A DNA stretch of 8,911 bases, taken from positions 1 to 8,911 of the forward strand of contig DATAFF010000138.1 in assembly GCA_036257595.1 (NCBI GenBank), in the 5' to 3' direction. Positions within the stretch are counted from its first letter, which is position 1; each line of letters begins with the position of its first letter. The notes under the pieces are model-generated. The model did no database searches. It saw only the letters and a list, made by a program, of their open reading frames with translations, and was not told the origin of the DNA. The stretch comes from DATAFF01 sp036257595. GTDB lineage: Bacteria > Pseudomonadota > Alphaproteobacteria > Rhizobiales > Aestuariivirgaceae. Both the position numbers and the translations under genes were made by a program. This document shows, piece after piece, positions 1 to 6,312 of the stretch.

Positions 1-438
1 GCTCATGCCGAAGGCGCGCGCGGCGTCGATCTGCCCCACCGGCACCGCCAATATGGCAGCCCTCATGACCTCGGTCGAATAGGCGCCCTGGACGAAACCC
101 AGCACCCCGATCCCCGCCACCATTCCGCTGATGGAAACGGCAGCGATATCATAATTGGCGAGAATAGTGTTCAGCGCCGTGGTGCCGGCATAATAGAGCA
201 GCAGGATCAGCAACAGCTCCGGCACGGCGCGGACGAGCGTCGTATAGGTTTCCGAGATCCAGAACAGCACGCGATTGTCGGAGAGCTTGGCGAGCGCCCC
301 TGCCATCCCGAGGGCGAGGCCCACGAGATAGGCGAAGACAGCGATCTGCACCGTATTGATGGCGCCGCGAAGCAGATTGCCTCCCCAGCCTGGCGGGGAG
401 AGGGCGAGGAGGTCGAAAATCGTCTGCCCGGACTGCAA
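1..438 (-). CDS. Polar amino-acid ABC transporter permease, partial (HisM/GlnP type)
   Basis: Inner-membrane permease subunit of an amino-acid ABC importer; it would pass substrate from the binding protein encoded just upstream. The 3' end is cut by the left edge of the window, leaving 146 residues. Seen: an amphipathic start with LLALSPPGWGGNLL, a first membrane segment (NTVQIAVFAYLVGLALGMAG), the family-typical RAVPELLLILLLYYAGTTALN stretch, a further hydrophobic segment near AAVSISGMVAGIGVLGFV, and at the truncated end the cytoplasmic EAA loop (GQIDAARAFGMS), which docks on the ATPase. The frame is open back to a stop at 502-504. I chose the TTG at 436-438 because GGGAGGGG (complement of 443-450) sits 4 bases upstream; ATG at 460-462 and GTG at 457-459 are alternatives. 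It lies 110 bases after the binding-protein gene, same strand, so probably one operon. The remaining permease and ATPase genes should lie to the left. Substrate cannot be read from this subunit. Confidence 0.9.
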   Translation of the reverse strand, partial: MQSGQTIFDLLALSPPGWGGNLLRGAINTVQIAVFAYLVGLALGMAGALAKLSDNRVLFWISETYTTLVRAVPELLLILLLYYAGTTALNTILANYDIAAVSISGMVAGIGVLGFVQGAYSTEVMRAAILAVPVGQIDAARAFGMS

Positions 439-504
439 GCCGCCCCTCCCTCGAAGCACCATCGGCCGAAGCCGGATTGCTTCGGTAACGGGCCCGTGCG
501 CTCA

Positions 505-529
505 CTCTCCGGACAACCAGCCCGGAGAG
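505..529 (-). other. Intercistronic hairpin between binding-protein and permease genes
   Basis: A perfect 8-bp inverted repeat, CTCTCCGG (505-512) and CCGGAGAG (522-529), with a 9-base loop. It lies between the stop of the binding-protein gene and the start of the permease gene. There is no T-run after it on the minus strand, so it is not a classical intrinsic terminator. In ABC uptake operons a stem-loop here commonly protects the upstream binding-protein mRNA or partly attenuates transcription, giving more binding protein than permease. That role is inferred from position only. Confidence 0.6.
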
Positions 530-548
530 CGATCGCACAAGCGAATCA

Positions 549-1331
549 TCAACCTCCGTAAATGTCGAAATCGAAATACTTCTTGGTGATCTTATCGTAC
601 TCGCCCGATTCGCGGACCTTCTTGATGGCCGCGTTGAGCTTGTCGCGCAACGCCGCGTCCTCCTTGCGTGTGCCGCCGCCGACACCCGGGCCAAGGACCT
701 CGGGATCCTCCTTCACGTTGCCCTTCTTGTCGCAGCACGCCTTGCCCTGATCGGTCGCAAGGAAGGCATCGAGCGCGATGGCATCGGCCTGCGTGGCATC
801 GATCCTTCCGGCTGCGAGGTCCTGATTGGCCTCGTCCTGCGTCTGATAAGTTTTGAGCTTAGCACCTGCCGGAACGTAATACTTCTCGACATAGTTCTGG
901 TGAACCGTCGAGACCTGCGTGCCGATCGTCTTGCCTTTCAGATCGTCGGGCGCGACGCCGAACTTCTCGTCCTTCGGCCCGATGATCGCGGTCGGCGTGT
1001 TGTAATATTTGTCGCTGAAATCGATCACCTTCTTTCGCTCATTGGTGATCGACATCGAATTCCAGATCACGTCGAGCTGCTTGGCCTGCAGCGCTGGGAT
1101 GAGGCCGTCCCAGGATACCTCGACGACCTTGCATTCCTCGTTCATCGCCTTGCAAACGGCATCCATGAGCTCGATTTCCCAGCCGACCCATTTGCCGGAC
1201 GCATCCTTCGAGGCAAAGGGCGGATAGGGTTCAGGCGCCATGCCGAAGCGAATGGGCGCGGCATTGGCGCTCGCCATGCTGGCAACCACCGCAACGGCGG
1301 CGGCAGCAGCTATTTTCATTAAAGATTTCAT
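549..1331 (-). CDS. Periplasmic amino-acid-binding protein, SBP family 3 (HisJ/ArgT-like)
   Basis: Periplasmic binding protein of a polar amino-acid ABC importer, 260 aa. Seen: a Sec signal peptide (residues 1-24, Lys-containing N-terminus, Ala/Val core, ANA before APIRF), then a complete SBP_bac_3 domain. The family signature is GWEIELMDAVCKAM, with Trp in the usual aromatic/aliphatic position. Compared from memory with HisJ/LAO-binding protein: Cys60 and Cys67 match the disulfide pair; Ser94 and Arg99 in SMSITNER match the residues holding the ligand carboxylate; Thr142 and Asp183 match the remaining backbone contacts. This points to an L-amino acid, possibly a basic one, but the LAO Asp11 position appears to be Pro33 with Glu34 beside it, so specificity is open. 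The start at 1331 is chosen over an in-frame ATG 41 codons upstream because the signal peptide begins here and a GGGAGG site lies about 10 bases before it. It is the first gene of the operon. Confidence 0.93.
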   Translation of the reverse strand: MKSLMKIAAAAAVAVVASMASANAAPIRFGMAPEPYPPFASKDASGKWVGWEIELMDAVCKAMNEECKVVEVSWDGLIPALQAKQLDVIWNSMSITNERKKVIDFSDKYYNTPTAIIGPKDEKFGVAPDDLKGKTIGTQVSTVHQNYVEKYYVPAGAKLKTYQTQDEANQDLAAGRIDATQADAIALDAFLATDQGKACCDKKGNVKEDPEVLGPGVGGGTRKEDAALRDKLNAAIKKVRESGEYDKITKKYFDFDIYGG

Positions 1332-1342
1332 ACGGTTAACTT

Positions 1343-1349
1343 CCTCCCT
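1343..1349 (-). promoter_or_regulatory. Ribosome binding site of the binding-protein gene
   Basis: The minus strand reads AAGGGAGGAAG before the ATG at 1331. This strong purine-rich match, together with the signal peptide that follows, fixes the start and rules out the longer frame opening at 1454. Confidence 0.7.
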
Positions 1350-1425
1350 TAGGCCTTTCGCAGACTTATCCTGAGCCACGCCATCCCGCAAGGGGCGACA
1401 GTTTGCCCCCTGGGGATAAATGATA

Positions 1426-1454
1426 AGGATACGAGTATCTTCCTCGCCCGGCAA
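1426..1454 (-). promoter_or_regulatory. Candidate sigma-70-type promoter with overlapping 12-bp palindrome
   Basis: On the minus strand there is a TTGCCG box (1454-1449) and a TATCCT box (1431-1426) separated by exactly 17 bases; each matches 4 of 6 consensus positions. It would start transcription near 1419 and give a leader of about 88 bases before the binding-protein ATG. A palindrome, GATACGAGTATC (1428-1439, 5-bp arms with a 2-base centre), covers the spacer and the -10 box, where a repressor could act. Both are sequence matches only. Confidence 0.4.
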
Positions 1455-1479
1455 TTGTGCTCTCCGCTGAACGCCGGGC

Positions 1480-1507
1480 TTGCGACACCACCAAAATCAA
1501 CTATCGC
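1480..1507 (+). promoter_or_regulatory. Weak candidate promoter for the CDF transporter gene
   Basis: TTGCGA (1480-1485) and TATCGC (1502-1507) are separated by 16 bases. The start would be near 1514, leaving a short leader with AAGGG (1520-1524) 8 bases before the GTG start. The -10 match is poor (3 of 6). It is listed because the divergent layout requires a plus-strand promoter somewhere in 1332-1532. Confidence 0.2.
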
Positions 1508-1532
1508 TATCGCCTGGTGAAGGGTCGAGGGC

Positions 1533-2909
1533 GTGGCCGGCAGCAAGCAGACAGTGGCGCTCGTTTCGCTCGCAGCAAGCGCACTGCTTGCCGCCGCGAA
1601 ATTCATTGCCGGCCTCGTCACCGGGTCTCTCGGCATCCTGTCGGAGGCGGTACATTCGCTGATCGATTTCGGCGCCACCGCCATCACCTATTCGGCGGTG
1701 CGCTTCGCCGACCGGCCGCCGGACGAGACGCATCATTTCGGCCACGCCAAGGCCGAAAGCATTGCGGCGCTGGTCGAGACCGGCCTCCTCTTCCTCACCA
1801 CGGCCTGGATCGTCTATGTCGCGCTGTCGCGCCTGATCACCGGTCACAGCGAGATCGAGGTCACCTGGTGGGCCTTCGCCATCATTCTCGGCTCGATCGT
1901 CATCGACTGGAACCGTTCGCGCGCGCTCGGCCGGGCGGCCGAGGCCCATGGGAGCGAGGCGCTGGCCGCCGATGCCCTGCATTTCAGCTCAGACATGTGG
2001 AGCTCGGCAGCCGTCATCATCGGCCTGGTGCTCGCCTGGTACGGCATGCCGGCTGCCGACTCGCTCGCCGCCCTGGTGGTCGCCTGCTTCGTAGCGCTGG
2101 CCGCCTTCCGGCTCGGCCGGCGCACCCTGGCGACGCTGCTCGACGCCGCGCCCGAGGGTGCCGTTGCGGCAATCGAGGAGGCGGCGGAGCGGACGCCCGG
2201 CGTGCTCGGCGTCGGCAAGGTCAGGGTCAGGCCGGCCGGACCCACTCTGTTCTTCGATGTCGACATCAAGGTGCGGCGGACGCTTCCGTTCGATGAGGTC
2301 GATGCCATCAAATCGGCATTCATCGCGGCCGTGCGCCAGCGCTTCAAGAAGGCCGACGTCTCGGTGACCGCCTTGCCGGTGGCGCTCGACGACGAAACCG
2401 TGTTCGAGAAGACCATGCTGCTTGCTTCTCGCCGCGCGCTCAATGTCCATCATTTGACAGCCCAACATGTCGGTGACCGCCTGTCGGTCGCGCTCGACCT
2501 CGAGGTCGATGGCGACATGCCCTTTGCCGCCGCTCATGAGATCGCCACCGCCCTCGAGCAGGACATCCGGGCCGAGCTCGGGAGCGAGGTCGAGGTCGAG
2601 ACCCATATCGAGCCGCTCGAGGCGCGCATCCTCGCTGGCGAGCCCGCCGGACCGGAGCGAACCACCGCGATCGAGCATCTTCTCGAGGATATTGCCGCCG
2701 AGGGACCGCTCACCGGCATTCACAATGTGCGGGTCCGGGTCAATGACGACGGCATGTACGTCACCTTCCATTGCCGGGTCGACGGGGCCCGCAGCGTCGA
2801 ATTCGTCCATGCGGCGGTCGACCGGCTGGAGAAGACGTTGCGCGAAAGATTGCCGCGGGTGCGGCGGATCATCGCTCATGCCGAGCCGCTCGGCCGGACG
2901 GCACACTAA
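1533..2909 (+). CDS. Cation diffusion facilitator (CDF) transporter with triple C-terminal domain
   Basis: Inner-membrane antiporter of the CDF family, expected to export Zn(II) or a similar divalent metal against protons. It is 458 aa, against roughly 290-330 for FieF-type members. The membrane domain is residues 1-205. The transport-site motifs are HSLID (H41, D45) in TM2 and HFSSD (H150, D154) in TM5; His/Asp in both resembles zinc-type CDFs. HHFGHAKAES (67-76) matches the conserved FieF loop, and LLDAAPE (202-208) marks the end of the membrane part. The rest holds three successive segments resembling the cytoplasmic ZT_dimer fold: about 208-285, 290-365 and 378-455. The second and third keep a helix His (H335, H426) and an H-x-E-P ending (H358, H449); the first has Asp257 and TALP there. 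GTG at 1533 is the first possible start, because an in-frame stop lies at 1518-1520. Metal specificity is inferred. Confidence 0.9.
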   Translation: MAGSKQTVALVSLAASALLAAAKFIAGLVTGSLGILSEAVHSLIDFGATAITYSAVRFADRPPDETHHFGHAKAESIAALVETGLLFLTTAWIVYVALSRLITGHSEIEVTWWAFAIILGSIVIDWNRSRALGRAAEAHGSEALAADALHFSSDMWSSAAVIIGLVLAWYGMPAADSLAALVVACFVALAAFRLGRRTLATLLDAAPEGAVAAIEEAAERTPGVLGVGKVRVRPAGPTLFFDVDIKVRRTLPFDEVDAIKSAFIAAVRQRFKKADVSVTALPVALDDETVFEKTMLLASRRALNVHHLTAQHVGDRLSVALDLEVDGDMPFAAAHEIATALEQDIRAELGSEVEVETHIEPLEARILAGEPAGPERTTAIEHLLEDIAAEGPLTGIHNVRVRVNDDGMYVTFHCRVDGARSVEFVHAAVDRLEKTLRERLPRVRRIIAHAEPLGRTAH

Positions 2910-2967
2910 ACCCGTTTCTCTGTGTCGAACGAGACAGGCCCCACGTCGCCCTGATGCTACAACGGCG

Positions 2968-3861
2968 ATGGTAATCGAAACTGGAACGACCGCCATGCCG
3001 TCGCGAATTGACAGGAATTTTCGACCCTCGGAAACTTACCTCACGGCACTGCCGCAGTCCGCGACACCGCGACATAAAGAGGTCCCCAACCACAGTCTCG
3101 CAGGCGGTCCGTCCTGGCGAAAGAAGCTCGAGAACATCTACGCCTCCTTGCTCAAGTCCGATTTCGGGAAGCTTATGTCATTTTCAGAAGAGAAGGTTGC
3201 AGAGATCGAGAAGCGCCATGGGGCGAGCTTGATCAGGAGGCTCAACACTGAATCTTTGGTTCTGAAAGATGGATCAAAGATTCCAATCGGCGACCTTCTG
3301 CTCGGGACGTTGGGTATCACCGATGCCACTGAGTTTCGTCTGAACTCCAAGACCAAGAAGGCGATCGACGAGGTCGACCTCAGGAAGATTCAGATTGAGC
3401 TCGATGATGCGGAGGCCCAAGCAAAAGATTTCCTCATTCACTTTGAGATATTTCAAACAGAACTACCCGATGATCGCCAGACCCGGGACCTCACTCGCAA
3501 TGAAGCGATCCTCGTGCGCAATTGCTGCCGCTATGCCGCCGCGGCGGGCGAGACTCAGGACAATGCCTTCGAGCTCGCCAATTGGAACATTCGCCAGATA
3601 CGTGCCATTGCAAGCCGATCGAATCTTTCCGATTCTGGTAGGGATGTTTTGGTCAATCGATTGAATAGAAATAATGACATTGTGAAGGAGAGGATCAACC
3701 CGGAGGAGCACTCCTTCATGACCCGGCTTCAATACTTCCTGTACCTTTCCGTCGAGGACACAACCAAACGGCTGATTTCGGATTTCAAGAGAAACGAGAG
3801 TTGGCAGCATTTCACACCCGACCAGCGCTTCGATCCGCCACCACACCTTATCAGGGCATGA
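2968..3861 (+). CDS. Orphan hypothetical protein in AT-richer DNA
   Basis: I do not recognise this protein. From ATG 2968 it is 297 aa; ATG 2995 (MPSRIDRNF, 288 aa) is an equally good start, with GGA about 9 bases upstream. It has no signal peptide or membrane segment. It looks soluble, mainly helical and charged: a Lys/Glu-rich region (SFSEEKVAEIEKRHG), a likely coiled or helical stretch (KTKKAIDEVDLRKIQIELD) with EAQAKDF after it, and an aromatic, Pro-containing end (FTPDQRFDPPPHLIRA). The first roughly 45 residues are low in structure signals. By hand count 3601-3720 is 46% G+C, against 79% in the CDF stretch 2101-2220, and it uses many A/T-ending codons (for example TTGAATAGAAATAATGAC). 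That suggests acquisition or weak selection. It begins 58 bases after the CDF stop and ends 79 bases before a heptamer palindrome. No catalytic motif is visible and no function is proposed. Confidence 0.7.
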   Translation: MVIETGTTAMPSRIDRNFRPSETYLTALPQSATPRHKEVPNHSLAGGPSWRKKLENIYASLLKSDFGKLMSFSEEKVAEIEKRHGASLIRRLNTESLVLKDGSKIPIGDLLLGTLGITDATEFRLNSKTKKAIDEVDLRKIQIELDDAEAQAKDFLIHFEIFQTELPDDRQTRDLTRNEAILVRNCCRYAAAAGETQDNAFELANWNIRQIRAIASRSNLSDSGRDVLVNRLNRNNDIVKERINPEEHSFMTRLQYFLYLSVEDTTKRLISDFKRNESWQHFTPDQRFDPPPHLIRA

Positions 3862-3862
3862 T

Positions 3863-3914
3863 CTCGGCAACCTTTCGTGAGCCCCGCTGCGCCAGATCGG
3901 CGGCGCTTGCCGAG
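3863..3914 (+). other. Imperfect hairpin after the orphan gene
   Basis: CTCGGCAA (3863-3870) pairs with TTGCCGAG (3907-3914). The adjoining GGCGC (3902-3906) pairs with GCGCC (3889-3893). The right arm is therefore one continuous 13-base strand pairing with two blocks on the left, with an 18-base bulge. It begins 2 bases after the orphan gene's stop. It could end or protect that transcript, but no T-run follows. The function is inferred from position. Confidence 0.35.
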
Positions 3915-3940
3915 CAACTCAAGGGTCCATTCGAGGAGAA

Positions 3941-4005
3941 GGCAGTCGACAGTAGGCATTAGGCAGTGAGCGGCGCTCCTTTCCGACTGCCGACTGCCGA
4001 CTGCC
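3941..4005. repeat. Heptamer palindrome, copy A
   Basis: The left arm is four head-to-tail 7-base units: GGCAGTC, GACAGTA, GGCATTA, GGCAGTG (3941-3968). The right arm has three identical units of the complementary type, GACTGCC (3985-4005). The spacer of about 16 bases gives a long imperfect stem-loop. It shares the 16-base string CAGTAGGCATTAGGCA (3950-3965) and GGCAGTGAG (3962-3970) with copy B at 6313-6390, in the same orientation. It is an intergenic dispersed repeat lying between the orphan gene and the RraB-like gene. Confidence 0.85.
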
Positions 4006-4085
4006 TCCCGCCCGACAACCTTTCATTAGGCTCATTGCGGCAGACTGGGCCGGTTGGGGAAACGTCAACGACGTGGAGTGTGATG

Positions 4086-4571
4086 ATGGGGGAGAGCCTG
4101 ATCGGCCGCCTCAAGACCGTGCTTGCCAAGAAGCCTGGGACGGAGGCATCCGCCACGGAAGCGCCGGTTCTCGCGGTGTCGGCCGGCGAATTGCCGTCCA
4201 TCGAGCTGGCGCTGCCGGATCGGCTTGCGGCGACCGGAACCGCCGAGATTGCGCCATTGGCAGCGAAAGAGCCGAAGCGCGATGCCGATCAGCTGGTCGC
4301 CATCGAATTTCGTGCGCTGGTGCCCAATGAGGGGGCGGCCCGCGAGATCGCCGAGGTGTCGCGCCGGGGCAGCGATTGCGCCGACGCCGTTGCGAGCCTG
4401 TCCGGCCGCAGCGACCTGTCATGGCAGGTGCTCGTCACCCTCAACATGATCCCGAAGCCAGAGACCATTCGCGACAATGTCGAGCTCGTCGCTTTGTTCT
4501 CGTCACGCTTCGGCGGCCGCGCCGATGGCTGGCAGATGCGCGAGCGCGCCAATTCCGGCTACCTCACATAG
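4086..4571 (+). CDS. RraB-like protein (RNase E inhibitor family)
   Basis: A 161-residue cytoplasmic protein. The C-terminal half (about 69-150) reads like a regulator of ribonuclease activity B domain: a first strand (QLVAIEFRALVP), a helix with NEGAAREIAEVSRRG, a second strand (LSWQVLVTLNMIPKPETI), then a helix and the characteristic ending LFSSRFGGRADGW, compared with LAEKFDVEYDGW in E. coli RraB recalled from memory. Known RraB binds RNase E and lowers its activity, but distant members are not shown to do so. The first 65 residues are Ala/Pro-rich with a basic start (MGESLIGRLKTVLAKK) and look like a flexible extension not found in E. coli RraB. The start at 4086 has GGAG (4075-4078) 7 bases upstream; ATG 4083 is an alternative. 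The frame also opens further upstream at 3966, but that stretch is palindrome copy A and is not credible protein. The 3' end overlaps the convergent DUF992 gene by 13 bases. Confidence 0.75.
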   Translation: MGESLIGRLKTVLAKKPGTEASATEAPVLAVSAGELPSIELALPDRLAATGTAEIAPLAAKEPKRDADQLVAIEFRALVPNEGAAREIAEVSRRGSDCADAVASLSGRSDLSWQVLVTLNMIPKPETIRDNVELVALFSSRFGGRADGWQMRERANSGYLT

Positions 4572-5032
4572 CGCAGGGTCATTGCCGCCGCGCCGAGCGC
4601 GATATTGGCGCCGCCGACCTGCGCCTGGGCGCTGAATGGCTGGAGCGAGATCGAACGCTCGGAGCCGCCGATCAGGGCATTGGCTCCGAGGCCGCCGCCG
4701 ACCGTCGCCTCCACCGTGGCCCCGCCATAGGAGCCTGACAGGGCGCCGCGACGCAAGGTGTTGGTGGGCGCGAACACGATCCATTTGAGATAGGTCGCGT
4801 AGGTCGTCCCAATGTCGATGCCGTATTTGCGCATGCTGCCGCGATAGCGCTCCCGCCGGCCGTCGGCGCCGTTGAAGTCGCAATAAAGCGGTTTCATCGA
4901 ACCCAGAATGTAGCCGCTTCCCCCGCCGATCACACAGGTCAGCACGCCGACCCGCACGGTGTCGCGGGCAAGCGCCATCGAGGTCGCGGTGGCGATGAGC
5001 AAGGCAGTCGCGGCAATAAACATGCGTATCAT
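4559..5032 (-). CDS. DUF992 family secreted protein
   Basis: A 157-residue protein of unknown function, recognised as DUF992 by the motifs VRVGVLTC, GSGYILGSMKPLYCDF, ERYRGS, YGIDIG, GALSGSYGGATVEATVGGG and GGSERSISLQP. The N-terminus is a Sec signal peptide (residues 1-22, ending MALA before RDTVRVG), so it should be periplasmic or outer-membrane-associated. The two cysteines, C33 and C51, flank a glycine-rich turn and could form a disulfide. The Gly/Ala-rich alternating pattern suggests a beta-rich fold. The start at 5032 has GGGGAGG (complement of 5037-5043) 4 bases upstream, and the signal peptide follows directly. It lies 45 bases after the isovaleryl-CoA dehydrogenase stop on the same strand, so it may be co-transcribed, though no functional link is known. 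Confidence 0.88.
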   Translation of the reverse strand: MIRMFIAATALLIATATSMALARDTVRVGVLTCVIGGGSGYILGSMKPLYCDFNGADGRRERYRGSMRKYGIDIGTTYATYLKWIVFAPTNTLRRGALSGSYGGATVEATVGGGLGANALIGGSERSISLQPFSAQAQVGGANIALGAAAMTLRYVR

Positions 5033-5077
5033 GTTTCCTCCCCTACCGGGCAAAGCGGGCAATCTGGCGGCACGTTC

Positions 5078-6250
5078 CTACCGACTCTCCTCGAACAATT
5101 CACGGCCGATCAGCATCCGCCGGATCTCCGACGTCCCGGCGCCAATCTCGTAGAGCTTGGCATCGCGCAACAGCCTTCCTGAGGGAAAGTCGTTGATATA
5201 GCCGTTGCCGCCCAGGCATTGAATAGCATCGAGCGCGATGGTGGTCGCCTTTTCCGCTGCGTAAAGGATCGCTCCGGCCGCATCCTTGCGCGCCGTTTCG
5301 CCGCGGTCGCAGGCCCGGGCCACCGCATAGACATAGGCCCGCGCCGCGCTCATGGTCGTGTACATGTCGGCGAGCTTCCCCTGCATCAGCTGGAAGCTGC
5401 CGATGGGCTGGCCGAACTGCTTGCGCTCATGGACGTAGGGGATGACCAGGTCGAGCGCCGCCTGCATGATGCCGAGCGGCCCCGCCGCCAACACCACCCG
5501 CTCATAGTCGAGGCCCGACATCAGCACCTTGACGCCGCGATTGAGATCACCGAGCAGGTTCTCCTCCGGCACCTCGCAATCCTCGAAGACGAGCTCGCCG
5601 GTATCGGAGCCGCGCATGCCGAGCTTGTCGAGCTTCTGGGCCGAGCTGAACCCTTTGAACCCTTTCTCGACGATGAAGGCCGAGATGCCATGGGCCTCCG
5701 CTCCGGGATCGGTCTTGGCATAGACCACCAGGACATCCGCCACCGGGCCGTTGGTGATCCAGAACTTGGTGCCGTTGAGCACGAAGCGGCTGCCCTTACG
5801 TTCGGCGCGGAGCTTCATCGACACCACATCGGAGCCGGCCTGCGCCTCCGACATGGCGAGCGCTCCCACATGCTCGCCCGAGATCAGCTTCGGCAGATAG
5901 CGCCGCTTCTGTTCCTCCCGGCCGTTGCGCCGGATCTGGTTGACGCAGAGATTGGAATGAGCGCCATAGGACAGGCCGATTGCCGCCGAGCCGCGGCTGA
6001 TCTCCTCCATTGCGACGCAATGCTCGAGATATCCGAGCCCCGCCCCGCCATATTCCTCCTCGACGGTGACGCCGAGGACGCCGAGCGCACCGAGCTCCGG
6101 CCACAGCGCCCGGGGAAACTCGTTGCTGCGGTCGACCTCCGCCGCAATCGGCGCGATGTGGTCGTCGGCGAAGATTCGCACGCTGTCGCGGATCATGTCG
6201 GCGGTCTCGCCAAGACCGAAATCGAGCGTCGGATAGCGATTGGTGGCCAT
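5078..6250 (-). CDS. ivd: Isovaleryl-CoA dehydrogenase
   Basis: FAD-dependent acyl-CoA dehydrogenase of leucine breakdown: it oxidises isovaleryl-CoA to 3-methylcrotonyl-CoA and passes electrons to electron-transfer flavoprotein. It is cytoplasmic, 390 aa, the usual mature length. It is recognisable along its whole length as IVD rather than a generic family member: VDRSNEF, LGYLEHCVAMEEISRGSAA, GLSYGAHSNLC, YLPKLISGE, KFWITNGP, KLDKLGMRGSDTGELVFEDC. FAD-site signatures are AMSEAQAGSD (132-141) and QCLGGNGYINDFP (344-356). The catalytic base is Glu250 in GLDYER, the IVD position. Where MCAD-type enzymes carry their Glu, this protein has Ala371 (EIGAGTSE), as IVD does. The start at 6250 has GGGGAG (complement of 6260-6265) 9 bases upstream; an in-frame ATG at 6334 lies in the repeat region and is rejected. 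Other leucine-pathway genes (carboxylase, lyase) are not adjacent. Confidence 0.95.
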   Translation of the reverse strand: MATNRYPTLDFGLGETADMIRDSVRIFADDHIAPIAAEVDRSNEFPRALWPELGALGVLGVTVEEEYGGAGLGYLEHCVAMEEISRGSAAIGLSYGAHSNLCVNQIRRNGREEQKRRYLPKLISGEHVGALAMSEAQAGSDVVSMKLRAERKGSRFVLNGTKFWITNGPVADVLVVYAKTDPGAEAHGISAFIVEKGFKGFSSAQKLDKLGMRGSDTGELVFEDCEVPEENLLGDLNRGVKVLMSGLDYERVVLAAGPLGIMQAALDLVIPYVHERKQFGQPIGSFQLMQGKLADMYTTMSAARAYVYAVARACDRGETARKDAAGAILYAAEKATTIALDAIQCLGGNGYINDFPSGRLLRDAKLYEIGAGTSEIRRMLIGRELFEESR

Positions 6251-6312
6251 TGCGACCGTCTCCCCTGTGGCAAGTCTGGTGTTATGGCACTTCCCGGAGC
6301 AGTGGCCAACAA

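Noticed and set aside
1392..1409. GGGGC/GCCCC stem with 8-base loop in the leader of the binding-protein gene
   Set aside because: Only 5 bp in GC-rich DNA; not enough to claim an attenuator or riboswitch, and no conserved riboswitch core is visible.
2467..2967. Upstream extension of the orphan gene reading frame into the CDF gene
   Set aside because: The extension is Ser/Arg/Pro-rich out-of-frame translation of the CDF tail. The credible starts are ATG 2968 or 2995.
1989..2996. 335-codon minus-strand frame antisense to the CDF gene
   Set aside because: Arg/Gly/Asp-rich shadow of the transporter with no domain, and no ribosome site.
3008..3036. Perfect TTGACA followed at 17 bases by GAAACT
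   Set aside because: It lies downstream of both likely starts of the orphan gene and the -10 is poor. Several exact TTGACA hits are expected by chance in this length.
3463..3870. 135-codon minus-strand frame within the orphan gene
   Set aside because: It lies opposite the longer plus-strand frame and has no recognisable features, though as the plus-strand gene is itself unrecognised this is the least certain rejection.
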